Assembly (NCBI RefSeq): GCF_023168165.1
Contig: NZ_BQYJ01000008.1
Location: 1 to 64,000, forward strand
Reading direction: 5' to 3'
DNA from: Niallia sp. NCCP-28
GTDB lineage: Bacteria > Bacillota > Bacilli > Bacillales > Cytobacillaceae
DNA: 64,000 nt
In this document: one piece after another, positions 1 to 8,730 of the stretch
Numbering within the stretch: the stretch's first letter is position 1
Layout of the letters: each line of letters opens with the position of its first letter
The notes under the pieces: model-generated
Told to the model about the DNA's origin: nothing
Database searches by the model: none
Seen by the model: the letters and a program-made list of their open reading frames with translations, nothing else
Position numbers and translations under genes: made by a program

Positions 1-98
1 AAAAGACTAACATTGTCCAGAGCCGTCACCGTTTCGCCGCCAAGAGTATACTGCTTCTGCAAATTTTTTATTTCCACAATCCGTTTTTCTTCCACCAT
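1..98 (-). CDS. ABC transporter ATP-binding protein, MacB/LolD type (N-terminal fragment)
   Basis: The gene starts at the ATG at 98 and reads leftwards off the window. The visible residues begin MVEEKRIVEIKNLQKQY and continue with ETVTALDNVSL, the usual first two strands of a MacB/YknY-type ATPase. Its start codon overlaps the stop of the upstream adaptor gene as TAATG, so the two are translationally coupled. By family, it would energise export together with the adaptor and a permease outside the window. Walker motifs lie beyond the edge and cannot be seen. Confidence 0.85.
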   Translation of the reverse strand, partial: MVEEKRIVEIKNLQKQYTLGGETVTALDNVSL

Positions 99-1072
99 TA
101 GTTTCCACCTCTATTTGGACCACCTGATGGCATTTGACCGCCTCCGCCGCCCGGCATTTGGCCTCCGCCTGGGAATCCGCCTTGGGAGCTGTCATCACTT
201 GATTCAAAGGTTGGCAACACAACAGTTGTTCCTTCATCTAAACCACTTGTGATTTCTGCCACATCTTCATTTTCTAATCCCACTTCGACTGTTTGTTTCG
301 TTGTAGAAGTTTCTGTAGCACCATCTTCTGAAGTTGTTGATCCAGATGGAACTAATACATAGTACTCGTCATTTTCTTTTTGTACGGCTTCAACAGGAAC
401 GGTTACGACATCTGCTTTGCTGTTTGTTGTGATTGTCGCTTCTGCTGTCATCCCTACTAATAATCCTGTTGATTTTGTGATTTTCACTGTTACTGCATAT
501 TTCGCTGTACTTGATGAACTGTCAGAGTTGGCTTCTTTTGCGACACTTGTTACTTTTCCTGTGAATTCTTTATCATCTAATGCACTGACAGAAACAGTTG
601 CTTTTTGTCCTACTTTTACTTTGGAAATATCTAATTCATCGACATTTACAACCATTTCTAAGTTTTCATAATCTGTGATGCCGACTACTTCTGTGCCCAT
701 CGATACCGTGCCATCCTCCTCCGCATTAAGAGAAATAATTTCTCCATCAAAAGGAGCTGTAATTGGATCAGCATCTCCGTCAAAAGTGACTAGTTCATCG
801 CCTTTTTCCACTTCGTCTCCGACACTCACCAATATTTCTTCCACTGTTGCATTTTCCGTTGCTGATACAGTTTCACTATTGATCGCAGAAATGCTGCCTG
901 ATCCGCTCACATCAATTTTTATATCGCCTACTTCTGCCGTTGCCGTTTGTGTTCTTGCCTGAGCCATGACAGGCTGATCTTCTTTTGAGAAATAGAAATA
1001 TCCACCAATTCCTGATCCAATTACTACAACTGCTACACCACTAATAATCCACTTTTTGATTCCCTTTTTCAT
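98..1072 (-). CDS. HlyD/MacA-family efflux periplasmic adaptor subunit (YknX-like)
   Basis: A 324-residue membrane-fusion protein. It has an N-terminal membrane anchor (about residues 8-28), then a biotinyl-lipoyl/barrel-sandwich part beginning near residue 45, where VGDEVEKGDELVTFDG is typical of HlyD adaptors, and beta-barrel and membrane-proximal domains. The tail from about residue 290 is a low-complexity Gly/Pro/Gln stretch, common in Gram-positive YknX-like proteins. The downstream ATPase start overlaps its stop (TAATG), so this is the first gene of a MacAB-like exporter operon. In Gram-positives such systems export peptides, toxins or antibiotics; the substrate here is not known. Family assignment is confident, function is by analogy. 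Confidence 0.9.
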   Translation of the reverse strand: MKKGIKKWIISGVAVVVIGSGIGGYFYFSKEDQPVMAQARTQTATAEVGDIKIDVSGSGSISAINSETVSATENATVEEILVSVGDEVEKGDELVTFDGDADPITAPFDGEIISLNAEEDGTVSMGTEVVGITDYENLEMVVNVDELDISKVKVGQKATVSVSALDDKEFTGKVTSVAKEANSDSSSSTAKYAVTVKITKSTGLLVGMTAEATITTNSKADVVTVPVEAVQKENDEYYVLVPSGSTTSEDGATETSTTKQTVEVGLENEDVAEITSGLDEGTTVVLPTFESSDDSSQGGFPGGGQMPGGGGGQMPSGGPNRGGN

Positions 1073-1290
1073 TGTTTCTCTCGACCTCTTTCCATTTCAT
1101 TCGTTTTTATTTATGAAACGTTCTTTTTTATATGGGCTTGTTCTTTACAAGTAATAGAATATAAAAGAAATGTGTCAGGAATAAGTCGAGAACATTTTTT
1201 TGGATTTTTTTTTAAATAATCTCTGTCAAAATGGAGATTTCCTGCTCAATAAGTTTTTTTATAGCGTTTTTACATAAAAACTGAAAATTA

Positions 1291-1320
1291 TTGACTAATA
1301 CTGGCTTTATGCTGTAAGAT
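1291..1320 (+). promoter_or_regulatory. Probable sigma-A promoter of queT
   Basis: TTGACT at 1291-1296 and TAAGAT at 1315-1320 are 18 bp apart, placing transcription start near 1327, about 20 nt before the preQ1 riboswitch. The remainder of the gene-free stretch 1073-1290 shows only AT-rich DNA that should hold the promoter of the divergent adaptor gene. Confidence 0.55.
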
Positions 1321-1345
1321 ACCCTTTTGCACTTCTGCTTATATA

Positions 1346-1384
1346 ACGTGGTTCGAAACCATCCCACGTAAAAAAACTAGGGGG
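1346..1384 (+). ncRNA. preQ1-I riboswitch controlling queT translation
   Basis: Stem P1 is formed by ACGTGG (1346-1351) and CCCACGT (1363-1369). The loop contains TTCGAAACC, and the A-rich tail AAAAAAACTAGG (1370-1381) runs directly into the ribosome binding site GGGGG 10 nt before the queT ATG. This matches the H-type pseudoknot of preQ1 class I, most closely the translational Thermoanaerobacter form in which loop CC pairs with tail GG. No terminator lies between it and the gene, so preQ1 binding should hide the ribosome binding site. The downstream gene is a queuosine-precursor transporter, which supports the call. Confidence 0.85.
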
Positions 1385-1394
1385 AATCTATAAG

Positions 1395-1895
1395 ATGAAA
1401 ATAAAAACGATTGCAATAAATGCCATGATTGCCGCACTATACATCGCAGTTACTGCCATTGTTGCTCCATTTGGCTTTACCAATATACAATTTCGTGTAT
1501 CAGAGATGTTTAATCATTTAATTGTATTTAATAAAAAATATTTATATGGTATTGTCATTGGTGTATTTTTGGCTAACTTATTCTTATCGCCTTTAAAGCC
1601 AGACCTGATTTTCGGGCCAGCACAATCCATTATCGCTCTGCTTATTACAATATTTGTTGGCCGCTATGTAAAAAATATAATAAAAAGAATGATTATTAAC
1701 ACGATTGTATTTACATTTACAATGTCTATCATTGCATTGGAATTATACTTATACTTAGATCTGGGGATTTCATTCTTGACTCTGTGGTTCACTACTGCGG
1801 TTGGGGAATTTGCCGTGATGGCTATCAGCATCCCGATTGTTTATCTTATTAACAAACGAGTGCATTTTGATAAAATTATAGAAGATAAAAAATAA
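1395..1895 (+). CDS. queT: QueT family queuosine-precursor transporter (ECF S component)
   Basis: A 166-residue integral membrane protein with about five to six hydrophobic segments. The N-terminus (MKIKTIAINAMIAALYIAVT) and the stretch FRVSEMFNHLIVF are characteristic of QueT/DUF988 proteins. By family, QueT is the substrate-binding S component that joins the shared ECF energy-coupling module to import queuosine precursors such as preQ1. The preQ1-I riboswitch directly upstream supports the substrate. It stands alone between the riboswitch and a terminator. The shared EcfA1/EcfA2/EcfT module is not in the window. Confidence 0.92.
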   Translation: MKIKTIAINAMIAALYIAVTAIVAPFGFTNIQFRVSEMFNHLIVFNKKYLYGIVIGVFLANLFLSPLKPDLIFGPAQSIIALLITIFVGRYVKNIIKRMIINTIVFTFTMSIIALELYLYLDLGISFLTLWFTTAVGEFAVMAISIPIVYLINKRVHFDKIIEDKK

Positions 1896-1934
1896 GCTCT
1901 GCTACACACTGAAATAAAAAAACTTGCCTGTTTA

Positions 1935-1990
1935 AAAGCAATTGACCATTAATCAAACGTTTGATTAATGGTCAATTGCTTTATTTTTTT
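1935..1990 (+). terminator. Terminator of queT: 48-nt perfect palindrome
   Basis: Positions 1935-1982 form a perfect inverted repeat with 24-bp arms centred between 1958 and 1959 and no unpaired loop bases. It is followed by TTATTTTTTT. It ends the rightward queT transcript; the leftward telA transcript has its own terminator just beyond. Confidence 0.85.
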
Positions 1991-2000
1991 CAAAGAAACA

Positions 2001-2033
2001 ACAAAAAAAGATGTAGAATCATCTGATTTCTAC
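2001..2033 (-). terminator. Terminator of the xpaC-telA operon
   Basis: Reading leftwards, the GTAGAA/TTCTAC stem (2028-2033 with 2013-2018) is followed by ATCTTTTTTTG (2012-2002), an intrinsic terminator 8 nt after the telA stop. Confidence 0.8.
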
Positions 2034-2040
2034 ACCTTCC

Positions 2041-3192
2041 CTATAATATTTCCTTATTGCTCCACTTATCTTTTATCCCTTCAAACTCTTGCTTGGCATC
2101 CATTCTTTTTTGCTTGCTATCGTTTTGCAGCTGTAAAGTTTCCTCTAAACGGGAGATTAAATCGAGATGCGTAGTTTTTAATGTTTCAATCTCTGTTTGT
2201 ATTTTTTCCTCTCCATTTTCTGCAGCACTACTCTGTATGAAACGACTATTTTTTTTGAGAATTTCCTCTGTCGTTTTGTTTACTCTTTTTTGCGCATCTA
2301 GTTCATGTCGGTTCTTAAGCAATGTTAATGCTATTGCCACCTGATTTCTCCATAATGGAATGGTTGTCATAATAGAAGATTGGATTTTCTCTACTACCAT
2401 TTTATTTGTATGTTGAATAAGCCGAAGTTGTGGAGCTGTTTGAATAGTGATTTGCCTGCTTATCTTCAAATCATATATACGTTGTGCCAACTGATCAGCA
2501 AATGCCATCATATCTTCTGCTTCTTGCAGCTTCATTTCATCTTTTGCTCGTTCTGCTTCTTTTTTCATTTCTGGAATTATTTCATTTGTTACTTCTTGCA
2601 ACTTTAGTTCTCCAGCAGCAATGTACATATTCAACAGATAAAAATAATTTTTATTATCATGGTACAGCTGCTCTAATAAATGAATATCCGATAATAAAAT
2701 ATTTTTGCTGCGTCCTAGTTTTACATTTATTCGATCTATTTGTGCACTTGTTTTTTGGTATTTTGACAAAAGCTCTTGTACAGAACTAGAAGCTCTTCCA
2801 AATAAACGGGCAAGAAATGATTTCTTTTCTACCTTTAATTCATCAGGATCTATTTCATTTAATTTCTCCATTAATTCCGCAATAACCATGCCGACATCAC
2901 CAGCTTCTTTTTTTTGAACATGTTCAAGCATGGAATGGGAGAAAGAAAGAAGGTTCTTTTGTGCTTTTGCGCCAAAAAAAACTAAATCACTATGTTTAGA
3001 TGGCTCTATACGTTCAGCAAGCTCATATGCCTTTTGTTTATCGCTATCTGATAATCTATTGATAAGAAGAGAAGATGGATTTGCCTCCTTATCTATCGCC
3101 TTAATGTTTTCTTCTGCAATAGAAGCAAGAAATAGCGCATCTTCTGCTCCTTCCTCTTTTTGAAAAGGAAGGGACTTTAATCCATCGCTCAT
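2041..3192 (-). CDS. TelA-family toxic anion resistance protein (YaaN/YceH-like)
   Basis: A 383-residue soluble, highly charged and mostly helical protein. The block FGRASSSVQELLSKYQ and the repeated coiled-coil segments match the TelA family (tellurite resistance; B. subtilis YaaN and YceH). Its ATG overlaps the TGA of xpaC by 4 nt (ATGA), so the pair is translationally coupled. The same xpaC-yaaN pairing occurs in B. subtilis. Proposed roles are protection against toxic anions or cell-envelope agents; the biochemical activity is not established. The sigma-W-type promoter ahead of xpaC fits an envelope-stress role. Confidence 0.88.
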   Translation of the reverse strand: MSDGLKSLPFQKEEGAEDALFLASIAEENIKAIDKEANPSSLLINRLSDSDKQKAYELAERIEPSKHSDLVFFGAKAQKNLLSFSHSMLEHVQKKEAGDVGMVIAELMEKLNEIDPDELKVEKKSFLARLFGRASSSVQELLSKYQKTSAQIDRINVKLGRSKNILLSDIHLLEQLYHDNKNYFYLLNMYIAAGELKLQEVTNEIIPEMKKEAERAKDEMKLQEAEDMMAFADQLAQRIYDLKISRQITIQTAPQLRLIQHTNKMVVEKIQSSIMTTIPLWRNQVAIALTLLKNRHELDAQKRVNKTTEEILKKNSRFIQSSAAENGEEKIQTEIETLKTTHLDLISRLEETLQLQNDSKQKRMDAKQEFEGIKDKWSNKEIL

Positions 3193-3845
3193 TTCAATCT
3201 CCTGCTTTCATCGATTAACTCATCGTCCTTATTCTTTTGAGAAGTATGTTTCACCACTTCTAATTCAAAATGCAAATCATCAATATCATCTGTTAGAATT
3301 TCATGGAGGTCTTGTTCAATTGTTTTCGTCAGCTGTTCTAAAGCTGATCTTGTCTGGCGCAATGTTGATTGCAGTTCATGATTTTTCTTCGGCTGAGCAG
3401 ACAGCAAGGCATACTTTTCAGCAATTTCCACAACTGAATCTAAATGAGAATAATAAAACTTGTCAGCACGATAAAAGCGTTTCGGTTCTTGCTGTGTTAA
3501 ACGATACACTTTTTTCGTAACACGCATTAAATCTATACGCTGTTTAATAGACGGAAAATGACGAATTGCAAAAACAGCTTTATTTAATCGATGTATTTTG
3601 GTTTTTGCCTCTTTTAAATGCTTATTAATAAATTTGAATTCCTTTCTAGTCAAACCATGTTTTTTCAAAAACTGATGCTGCATTATCCCATCTGATATAA
3701 AATAAGTCCCTGTTCCAGCTAAAATACCGTATATAACTGAGGCTATAAATGATTGTTCTAAAATTAGAAGACTGCTGAACCAAGTCAGCGCACCAATTGG
3801 AATGGTCACTCCTGACCTCACAAGAAATTGCAAAAATGGATTCAA
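3189..3845 (-). CDS. xpaC: XpaC-family 5-bromo-4-chloroindolyl phosphate hydrolysis protein
   Basis: A 218-residue protein with two N-terminal membrane segments (about residues 10-30 and 33-50) followed by a charged helical cytoplasmic part (KHGLTRKEFKFINKHLKEAK). It matches the XpaC family, named for X-phosphate hydrolysis, whose true role is unknown. The start is TTG at 3845, with GGAG 9 nt upstream. It is first in a two-gene operon with telA (ATGA overlap). It may be a membrane partner for the TelA protein; that is inference from conserved pairing. Confidence 0.85.
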   Translation of the reverse strand: MNPFLQFLVRSGVTIPIGALTWFSSLLILEQSFIASVIYGILAGTGTYFISDGIMQHQFLKKHGLTRKEFKFINKHLKEAKTKIHRLNKAVFAIRHFPSIKQRIDLMRVTKKVYRLTQQEPKRFYRADKFYYSHLDSVVEIAEKYALLSAQPKKNHELQSTLRQTRSALEQLTKTIEQDLHEILTDDIDDLHFELEVVKHTSQKNKDDELIDESRRLK

Positions 3846-3880
3846 TATTATCGACTCCTGACTGTTTTCCTTATTTTATC

Positions 3881-3906
3881 TACGTTTTATTAGAAAAATA
3901 GTTTCA
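3881..3906 (-). promoter_or_regulatory. Sigma-W-type promoter of xpaC-telA
   Basis: On the minus strand TGAAAC (3906-3901) and CGTA (3884-3881) are exactly 16 bp apart, the canonical ECF sigma-W arrangement. It lies 36 nt upstream of the xpaC start codon. The rest of the 3846-4150 gap holds no other gene I can support. Confidence 0.7.
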
Positions 3907-4153
3907 AACTCCCCTATTTTCTTTCCTATTATCTTTACACTATAGCAAAAACAAAAAAATTACTATGGACTTAAAATGGAAAATGATCTACGTCTCAAGA
4001 CTGATTGATTTGTTTTTATATTATAAACTAGTCTATGTTTTTAATTAAACGCCTATGTTAATAACTCTGTTCATTTTATATTTTTGCTAAAGCCGTTTCT
4101 GTATGTCCTCTATATTTTAGCAAATAGTCTATAAATTTTCTTGCATAATATGC

Positions 4154-4183
4154 AAAAAAGAGCCTTCCATGGGAAAGACTCTT
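4154..4183 (-). terminator. Terminator of the OFA transporter gene
   Basis: Reading leftwards, AAGAGTCTTTCC pairs with GGAAGGCTCTT around a short loop (4183-4158), followed by TTTTTT. Confidence 0.8.
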
Positions 4184-4220
4184 CTTATCTATATTCTTGT
4201 TTTATGCCATAAAAACTCTG

Positions 4221-5456
4221 TTATCCAACTTTTGTATGAGGCGTCATATTTGGCACCGTACGTTCAGATTTCTTTTTAGCAGTTCCTTGATATGGAGGTT
4301 TGATAGTTAATGCAATAATAAAGGAAACTACACATAATGCTGCAATAACTGTAAATGTTGGAATAAATCCTCCTAATGCTGCTGCAATAAATGAACCAGC
4401 TAGCGCCCCAATTCCAAAACCTTGGTAAATAACTCCATAGTTTTTGCTTTGGTTTTTTAGACCGAAGAAGTCTGCTACAATCGTTGGAAATACCGTGATA
4501 TTACCGCCAAAACAGAAAGCAATTGCTGCAACACATGCAAAGAATATTGGAAAATTAAGAGTGGCTGTACTTAACACCGTAACTGCAATTGCTGTTACAA
4601 ATAAAGAGCCTGAAATAACTTTTAATCGACCAACCTTATCCGATAATGCCCCTAAGATAATTCGGCCAACAGTATTAAAGATTGCCACTAATGCTACTGC
4701 ATTGCTTGCTGTTGCAATATCTAATCCAGCTAAGCTTACACCAATATCCTTAACAATTCCAATTAAATATAAACCGCTCATGCAAGCTGTGAAAAATATC
4801 ACAAATAAAAGGTATGCTTGTTTTGTTTTTAGCATTTCTTTAACTGTATAATTTTTTTGCTGTACTTGAACAGAAGAATCCGAATTAATTTCTTTTGCTT
4901 CTTTAATCAAAAATGATCCACCTACAACCATCACCAATACAATAATTCCCCAAAACATAAATGCTTGTGTTACGCCAAATGATGAAATAAATGAACCATT
5001 AATAAATTTAAATAAAAGACTTCCTGTTCCATATGCCCCAACAGAAATACCAGATATTAATCCTTTTCTCTCTGGGAACCATTTAATTAAATTAGATAAA
5101 GATGTAATATATGCTGTTCCATCTGCAAAACCTACTACAACGCCTGCTAAAATATACAGCATCCATAAGGAAGATATTTGCGATGTAAGCATTAATCCTG
5201 CCCCAAGCAATATGCCGGCACTTCCGATTAAACGGCGTATTCCCCATTTGTCTTGCAGTTTTCCTGCAAATAAAGTGGAAAATGCCAATGCAAAACTTGT
5301 AATGGAAAATGTTATAGCAACAGAACTTAATTCCCAGCCAAAATTATCTACTAAAGGCTGGTTAAATAAACTCCATGTATAAATAGTCCCTAAACCCATT
5401 TGTACGATAATGGTGCCGATAACAATAAGCCACCGTCTCTCTGTACTCGCTTTCAT
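4221..5456 (-). CDS. OFA-family MFS transporter (YhjX-like, candidate pyruvate/carboxylate carrier)
   Basis: A 411-residue major facilitator with 12 predicted membrane segments. The N-terminal MGLGTIYTWSLFNQPL and the FSITSFALAFSTLFAGKLQD block are hallmarks of the oxalate/formate antiporter family. The start is the ATG at 5456 behind AAGGAG. The next genes upstream encode a LytTR response regulator and a LytS-type kinase, the same trio as E. coli YpdA/YpdB and their target, the pyruvate-responsive carrier YhjX. By that analogy the substrate may be pyruvate or a related carboxylate. The substrate is inference; the family is firm. Confidence 0.88.
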   Translation of the reverse strand: MKASTERRWLIVIGTIIVQMGLGTIYTWSLFNQPLVDNFGWELSSVAITFSITSFALAFSTLFAGKLQDKWGIRRLIGSAGILLGAGLMLTSQISSLWMLYILAGVVVGFADGTAYITSLSNLIKWFPERKGLISGISVGAYGTGSLLFKFINGSFISSFGVTQAFMFWGIIVLVMVVGGSFLIKEAKEINSDSSVQVQQKNYTVKEMLKTKQAYLLFVIFFTACMSGLYLIGIVKDIGVSLAGLDIATASNAVALVAIFNTVGRIILGALSDKVGRLKVISGSLFVTAIAVTVLSTATLNFPIFFACVAAIAFCFGGNITVFPTIVADFFGLKNQSKNYGVIYQGFGIGALAGSFIAAALGGFIPTFTVIAALCVVSFIIALTIKPPYQGTAKKKSERTVPNMTPHTKVG

Positions 5457-5540
5457 TTTATTCTCTCCTTTTCCGATTTAAATGGTATATTTTTATGTTT
5501 CCTATCAAGTTAACTTAATATGTTGTCCCTTACACAAATA

Positions 5541-5604
5541 AGTATACCACCGGAAAAAAGAATGAAATCGTTATCAGAATGAAATGCATATATACTGGAA
5601 TGAA
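5541..5604 (-). promoter_or_regulatory. OFA transporter promoter with tandem LytTR-type repeats
   Basis: On the minus strand a TATACT -10 hexamer (5546-5541) has no good -35. Instead TTCATTC occurs three times upstream: 5604-5598, 5583-5577 and 5566-5560. The first two are 21 bp apart, the spacing known for LytTR regulators; E. coli YpdB binds two GGCATTTCAT boxes separated by 11 bp, and the middle copy here reads GCATTTCATTC. The third copy is 17 bp on and covers the -35 position. This suggests activation by the adjacent response regulator. Confidence 0.65.
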
Positions 5605-5610
5605 CGGTAA

Positions 5611-6375
5611 TTACAGTTGCATAATTTGCCGAAATTCTTTCACTTTGCTTCTGCTTACTGGAACTTCGCCCTTTATATCTTTTAAGCGAAGTACATAAGT
5701 ATGATTAAACCATGGCACAATTTCATGTATCTTCGTTAAATTAACAGTATAAGAACGATGACATTTAAAGAAGATATCTTGCGGCAGCTTCCCATGAAAT
5801 TCGGAAATGCTCATCGGCATCATATATTCCTCTATTTTTGTATAAACAAGGGTCACTTTTTCACTGGCCACTGCATAATAAATATCATTAACATCTGTTA
5901 CGATAATATTATCATTTTTGCGCAAATTAATTCTGCCACTTCGATTCGCTGATACCGCGCCTTCGATTGCAGCACTTTTACCATCTTCCCCAACAATTGA
6001 TTCCCCTTGGTCCCTTTGAAACGCTGCCTCAAGTTTTATCAGCATCGCTGCAATTCTTTTTTCATCATATGGCTTTAAGATATAATCAAATGCTTCTAGT
6101 TCAAATGCTTGGGCAGCATGTTCTTTATAAGCAGTTGTAAAAATAATATACGGCTTTTTCGCAAATTTGCTAATATTGGTCGCCAAAAACATTCCATCTA
6201 ATGAAGGTATATTAATATCAAGAAAAATAGCATCTACTTCATTTCCTTGCAAAAACTTCAACACATCCAGTCCATCGTCAAATGTTTGAATAATTTTTAT
6301 ACTGCTGTGTGTTTGAATTAAATATTCCAGCTCTTCTCTTGCTGGAATTTCATCTTCTACAATAATCGCCTTCAT
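5611..6375 (-). CDS. LytTR-family response regulator (YpdB/LytR-like)
   Basis: A 254-residue regulator. The receiver domain (about residues 1-120) has acidic residues near position 8, the phospho-acceptor Asp53 in [11 protein letters not shown] and Lys in ILKPYDEKR. The C-terminal LytTR DNA-binding domain (about 150-250) contains [18 protein letters not shown] and [12 protein letters not shown]. Its ATG overlaps the kinase stop (ATGA), so sensor and regulator are coupled. It most likely activates the neighbouring OFA transporter through the tandem repeats at 5560-5604; that target is inference. Confidence 0.93.
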   Translation of the reverse strand: MKAIIVEDEIPAREELEYLIQTHSSIKIIQTFDDGLDVLKFLQGNEVDAIFLDINIPSLDGMFLATNISKFAKKPYIIFTTAYKEHAAQAFELEAFDYILKPYDEKRIAAMLIKLEAAFQRDQGESIVGEDGKSAAIEGAVSANRSGRINLRKNDNIIVTDVNDIYYAVASEKVTLVYTKIEEYMMPMSISEFHGKLPQDIFFKCHRSYTVNLTKIHEIVPWFNHTYVLRLKDIKGEVPVSRSKVKEFRQIMQL

Positions 6376-8039
6376 TTTGTCTCCTTTGTCATATCAAAGT
6401 ATACTTCTGTCCCAGGTTCTAATCGTTTAATCACTAATCCTGTTCCATAAATTAATTTTACGCGCTGGTGGACATTCGATAAACCGATTTGTTTTGAGGG
6501 AACTTCTCCGCTATATAAATTATCAATCACTTCTTGTTTAATGCCAATTCCTGAATCCCTTACACTTATCCTGATTTTATCACCAATATCTTTAACGGAA
6601 ATTTCAATTAACCCAGGACCTTTTCTTTTTAAAATGCCGTGTACTACTGCATTTTCTACAAGTGGCTGAATTAAAAGGCTGGGCAGTTTTATATGAATAT
6701 CTTCTATATAATATTCCACTTGAAGCCTGCTTCCAAATCGAGCCTGCTCAATTTCAATATAATCCCGTACTTGCTGCAAAGCAATTTGAATATCAATCAG
6801 ATCTTCTCCTACTTCTAAATTATATCTCATATAACCAGATAAATTATGAATAAGCTCTCTTGCTTTTTCCGGATTTCTCCTTGTCGTAGAAGCAATCGCA
6901 TTTAAAGCATTAAAAAGAAAATGGGGATTTATTTTTGTTTGCAGCGCCTTTAATTCCGCTTTATTTGCTGCTTCTTTAATTTGCTCCACTCTTGATACTT
7001 CCATTAAGGTAGAAATAATTTGTGCAAGACCAATTGCCAATGTTTGCAAAGTATAGGTAATCGTATTTGCTTTGCGGTAATAAATCTTTAAAGTCCCGGT
7101 AACTACTCCTCTTTCCTCAAGAGGAATCATGAGAAGACAATGAATCTGTGGAGTATGATGATCAGCAATATTATTCCGTATCGTAATTTTTCCGCTGCGA
7201 ATCGTTTCTTTTGTCAATTCGCTAATTATTGCTTGGCCCTCTTGGTATTTTTCTTCCCCAAAACCTACATATGCAAGTACATCCTTTGTATCAGTTATTG
7301 CCACAGCATCTGCATGTATATCGTTTTTAATAATCGTACAGATTGTATGTAAAGATGCCGTATTTATCGAACGAAAATATGGCAATGTTTTATTGGCAAT
7401 ATCAAGCGCCAACTTTGCCTGCTCTGCTGCAATTCTTTCCTTCTCCCCTTCTACGCTGGCAATCATCAAAACGATTAAGCCTATGCTGACTTGTCCTAAA
7501 ATCATCGGAAACGCGATTTTAGAAACAATTTCTAATCCTAACTCAAATGGTTCTGCCATGATTAAGATTAAAATCATTGTTAAAATTTCACATAACATTC
7601 CAGCAATAATCCCCATAATCCAGCGGCTTGATTTTTTCACTTTCATATGAATATAACCTGATACAATACCTGCTAAAATGCTAGTAATCAAACAAGGAAC
7701 TGAAGTCACCCCGCCAATATCAATTAAATAACGGTGAATCCCGGAAACAATTCCTGTAACAATACCTACCCATGGACCAAATAAAATGCCGCCAGACATA
7801 ATGGCGATAATTCTTATATTAACAATTGATCCTTCTACTTCAATCCCAGAATATGTGCCAAACAAAGCAAAAGCACAAAAAATTAATGTAATCATCATAA
7901 GTTCTGTGGAGGAATGACTATCCTTTTGCAACGTTTCCTTAAATTTCGGTACCCTTGTCATAAAAAACAGCGAAATAAGCAATAATGCTGCTCTTTCAAA
8001 TAATTGAATCAACATTTCCAACTCTGTTAATTGATACAC
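6372..8039 (-). CDS. LytS/YpdA-family sensor histidine kinase (5TMR-LYT, GAF, HisKA_7TM-type)
   Basis: A 555-residue kinase. About six N-terminal membrane segments form the 5TMR_LYT module (residues 10-200, including [21 protein letters not shown]). A GAF-like domain follows (about 215-340), then the His_kinase motif with the phospho-His in [13 protein letters not shown] and an HATPase with VENAVVHG and DSGIGI. The start is GTG at 8039 behind AGGAGG. It is transcribed with the LytTR regulator. The family senses extracellular pyruvate in E. coli (YpdA, BtsS) and pyruvate or envelope state in Firmicutes (LytS); the ligand here is inferred from the adjacent OFA transporter. Confidence 0.92.
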   Translation of the reverse strand: MYQLTELEMLIQLFERAALLLISLFFMTRVPKFKETLQKDSHSSTELMMITLIFCAFALFGTYSGIEVEGSIVNIRIIAIMSGGILFGPWVGIVTGIVSGIHRYLIDIGGVTSVPCLITSILAGIVSGYIHMKVKKSSRWIMGIIAGMLCEILTMILILIMAEPFELGLEIVSKIAFPMILGQVSIGLIVLMIASVEGEKERIAAEQAKLALDIANKTLPYFRSINTASLHTICTIIKNDIHADAVAITDTKDVLAYVGFGEEKYQEGQAIISELTKETIRSGKITIRNNIADHHTPQIHCLLMIPLEERGVVTGTLKIYYRKANTITYTLQTLAIGLAQIISTLMEVSRVEQIKEAANKAELKALQTKINPHFLFNALNAIASTTRRNPEKARELIHNLSGYMRYNLEVGEDLIDIQIALQQVRDYIEIEQARFGSRLQVEYYIEDIHIKLPSLLIQPLVENAVVHGILKRKGPGLIEISVKDIGDKIRISVRDSGIGIKQEVIDNLYSGEVPSKQIGLSNVHQRVKLIYGTGLVIKRLEPGTEVYFDMTKETK

Positions 8040-8130
8040 ATTTTTTCCTCCTGATCTTTATCCACTCATATTTTACCAATATACTGACAGGAGGTAAATG
8101 AATGAAATAAGAAGAAAACGATCAACACCG

Positions 8131-8475
8131 CTAAGCTTTTACCATCTGCAAAATAAGCAAAGTTCCTTTTAACGGAACATCCTCCGTCAATAAACAAAAC
8201 TTCCCTTTTTCTACTAAATAACTGTCCTTAGGCTGCAGTACACCATTAATAAATAAATTAGTAAATGATAAAGAATAAGGACTTAATATAACTTGCACTC
8301 CTAATTCCTGTATTCCATCTTCGTCTTTAAATATCCGCTGTATTCCATCAGCTATTGTGTAAAATTCATATACTTCAACTTTTTGGGGAATAGCAAAACT
8401 TTGAACTTCTAAAGGAATAACAGGGAGGGACAATACAGGCTTTTTTATTTTATGATCTTTTCTCTTTTTTTTCAT
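8131..8475 (-). CDS. DUF4183 domain-containing protein
   Basis: A 114-residue protein with a very basic N-terminus (MKKKRKDHKIKK), then a single DUF4183 domain. The hallmark FTNLFINGVLQPKDSYLVEKGKF (aligned to the YVNGVLQ motif of the divergent neighbour) is present. GGAGCGGG precedes the ATG. DUF4183 proteins are mainly found in spore-forming Bacillales and have no assigned activity. It faces away from a second DUF4183 gene at 8731, with a dispersed repeat between them. Confidence 0.82.
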   Translation of the reverse strand: MKKKRKDHKIKKPVLSLPVIPLEVQSFAIPQKVEVYEFYTIADGIQRIFKDEDGIQELGVQVILSPYSLSFTNLFINGVLQPKDSYLVEKGKFCLLTEDVPLKGTLLILQMVKA

Positions 8476-8524
8476 AATCCCGCTCCGTTCACTTTTTTTC
8501 TATTTAGCAAACATTAACTTTTGA

Positions 8525-8610
8525 GCCCCGCCTCATGATTATAAGAGCAAACGAAAAATCTAGGTGGGAAGAAACTTGCCCGCAAAAGCCTGATTGAAGT
8601 TTCACTTTAT
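8525..8610 (-). repeat. Dispersed intergenic repeat family A, copy 1
   Basis: Read on the minus strand it begins ATAAAGTGAAACTTCAATCA at 8610 and continues through GGGCAAGTTTCTTCC and CACCTAGATTTTTC, then diverges. It shares these blocks in the same order with copies at 10929, 25638, 60668 (+) and 37415 (-). This copy is short and lacks the first internal hairpin. Confidence 0.8.
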
Positions 8611-8730
8611 TATTTTATTAATCTACTTATTCAGGAGTGCTTGTCCATTTTTATTAAAAAAATGCTAATGTCTATACCGAAAAGAAAAATGCTACATAAA
8701 ATAAGAAGAAAAGTGAAAAGGAGTGATCAC

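Noticed and set aside
8098-8176. 24-codon ORF with a strong AGGAGG site on the plus strand
   Set aside because: It lies antisense to the end of a DUF4183 gene, has no protein-like pattern, and there is no promoter or conservation evidence.
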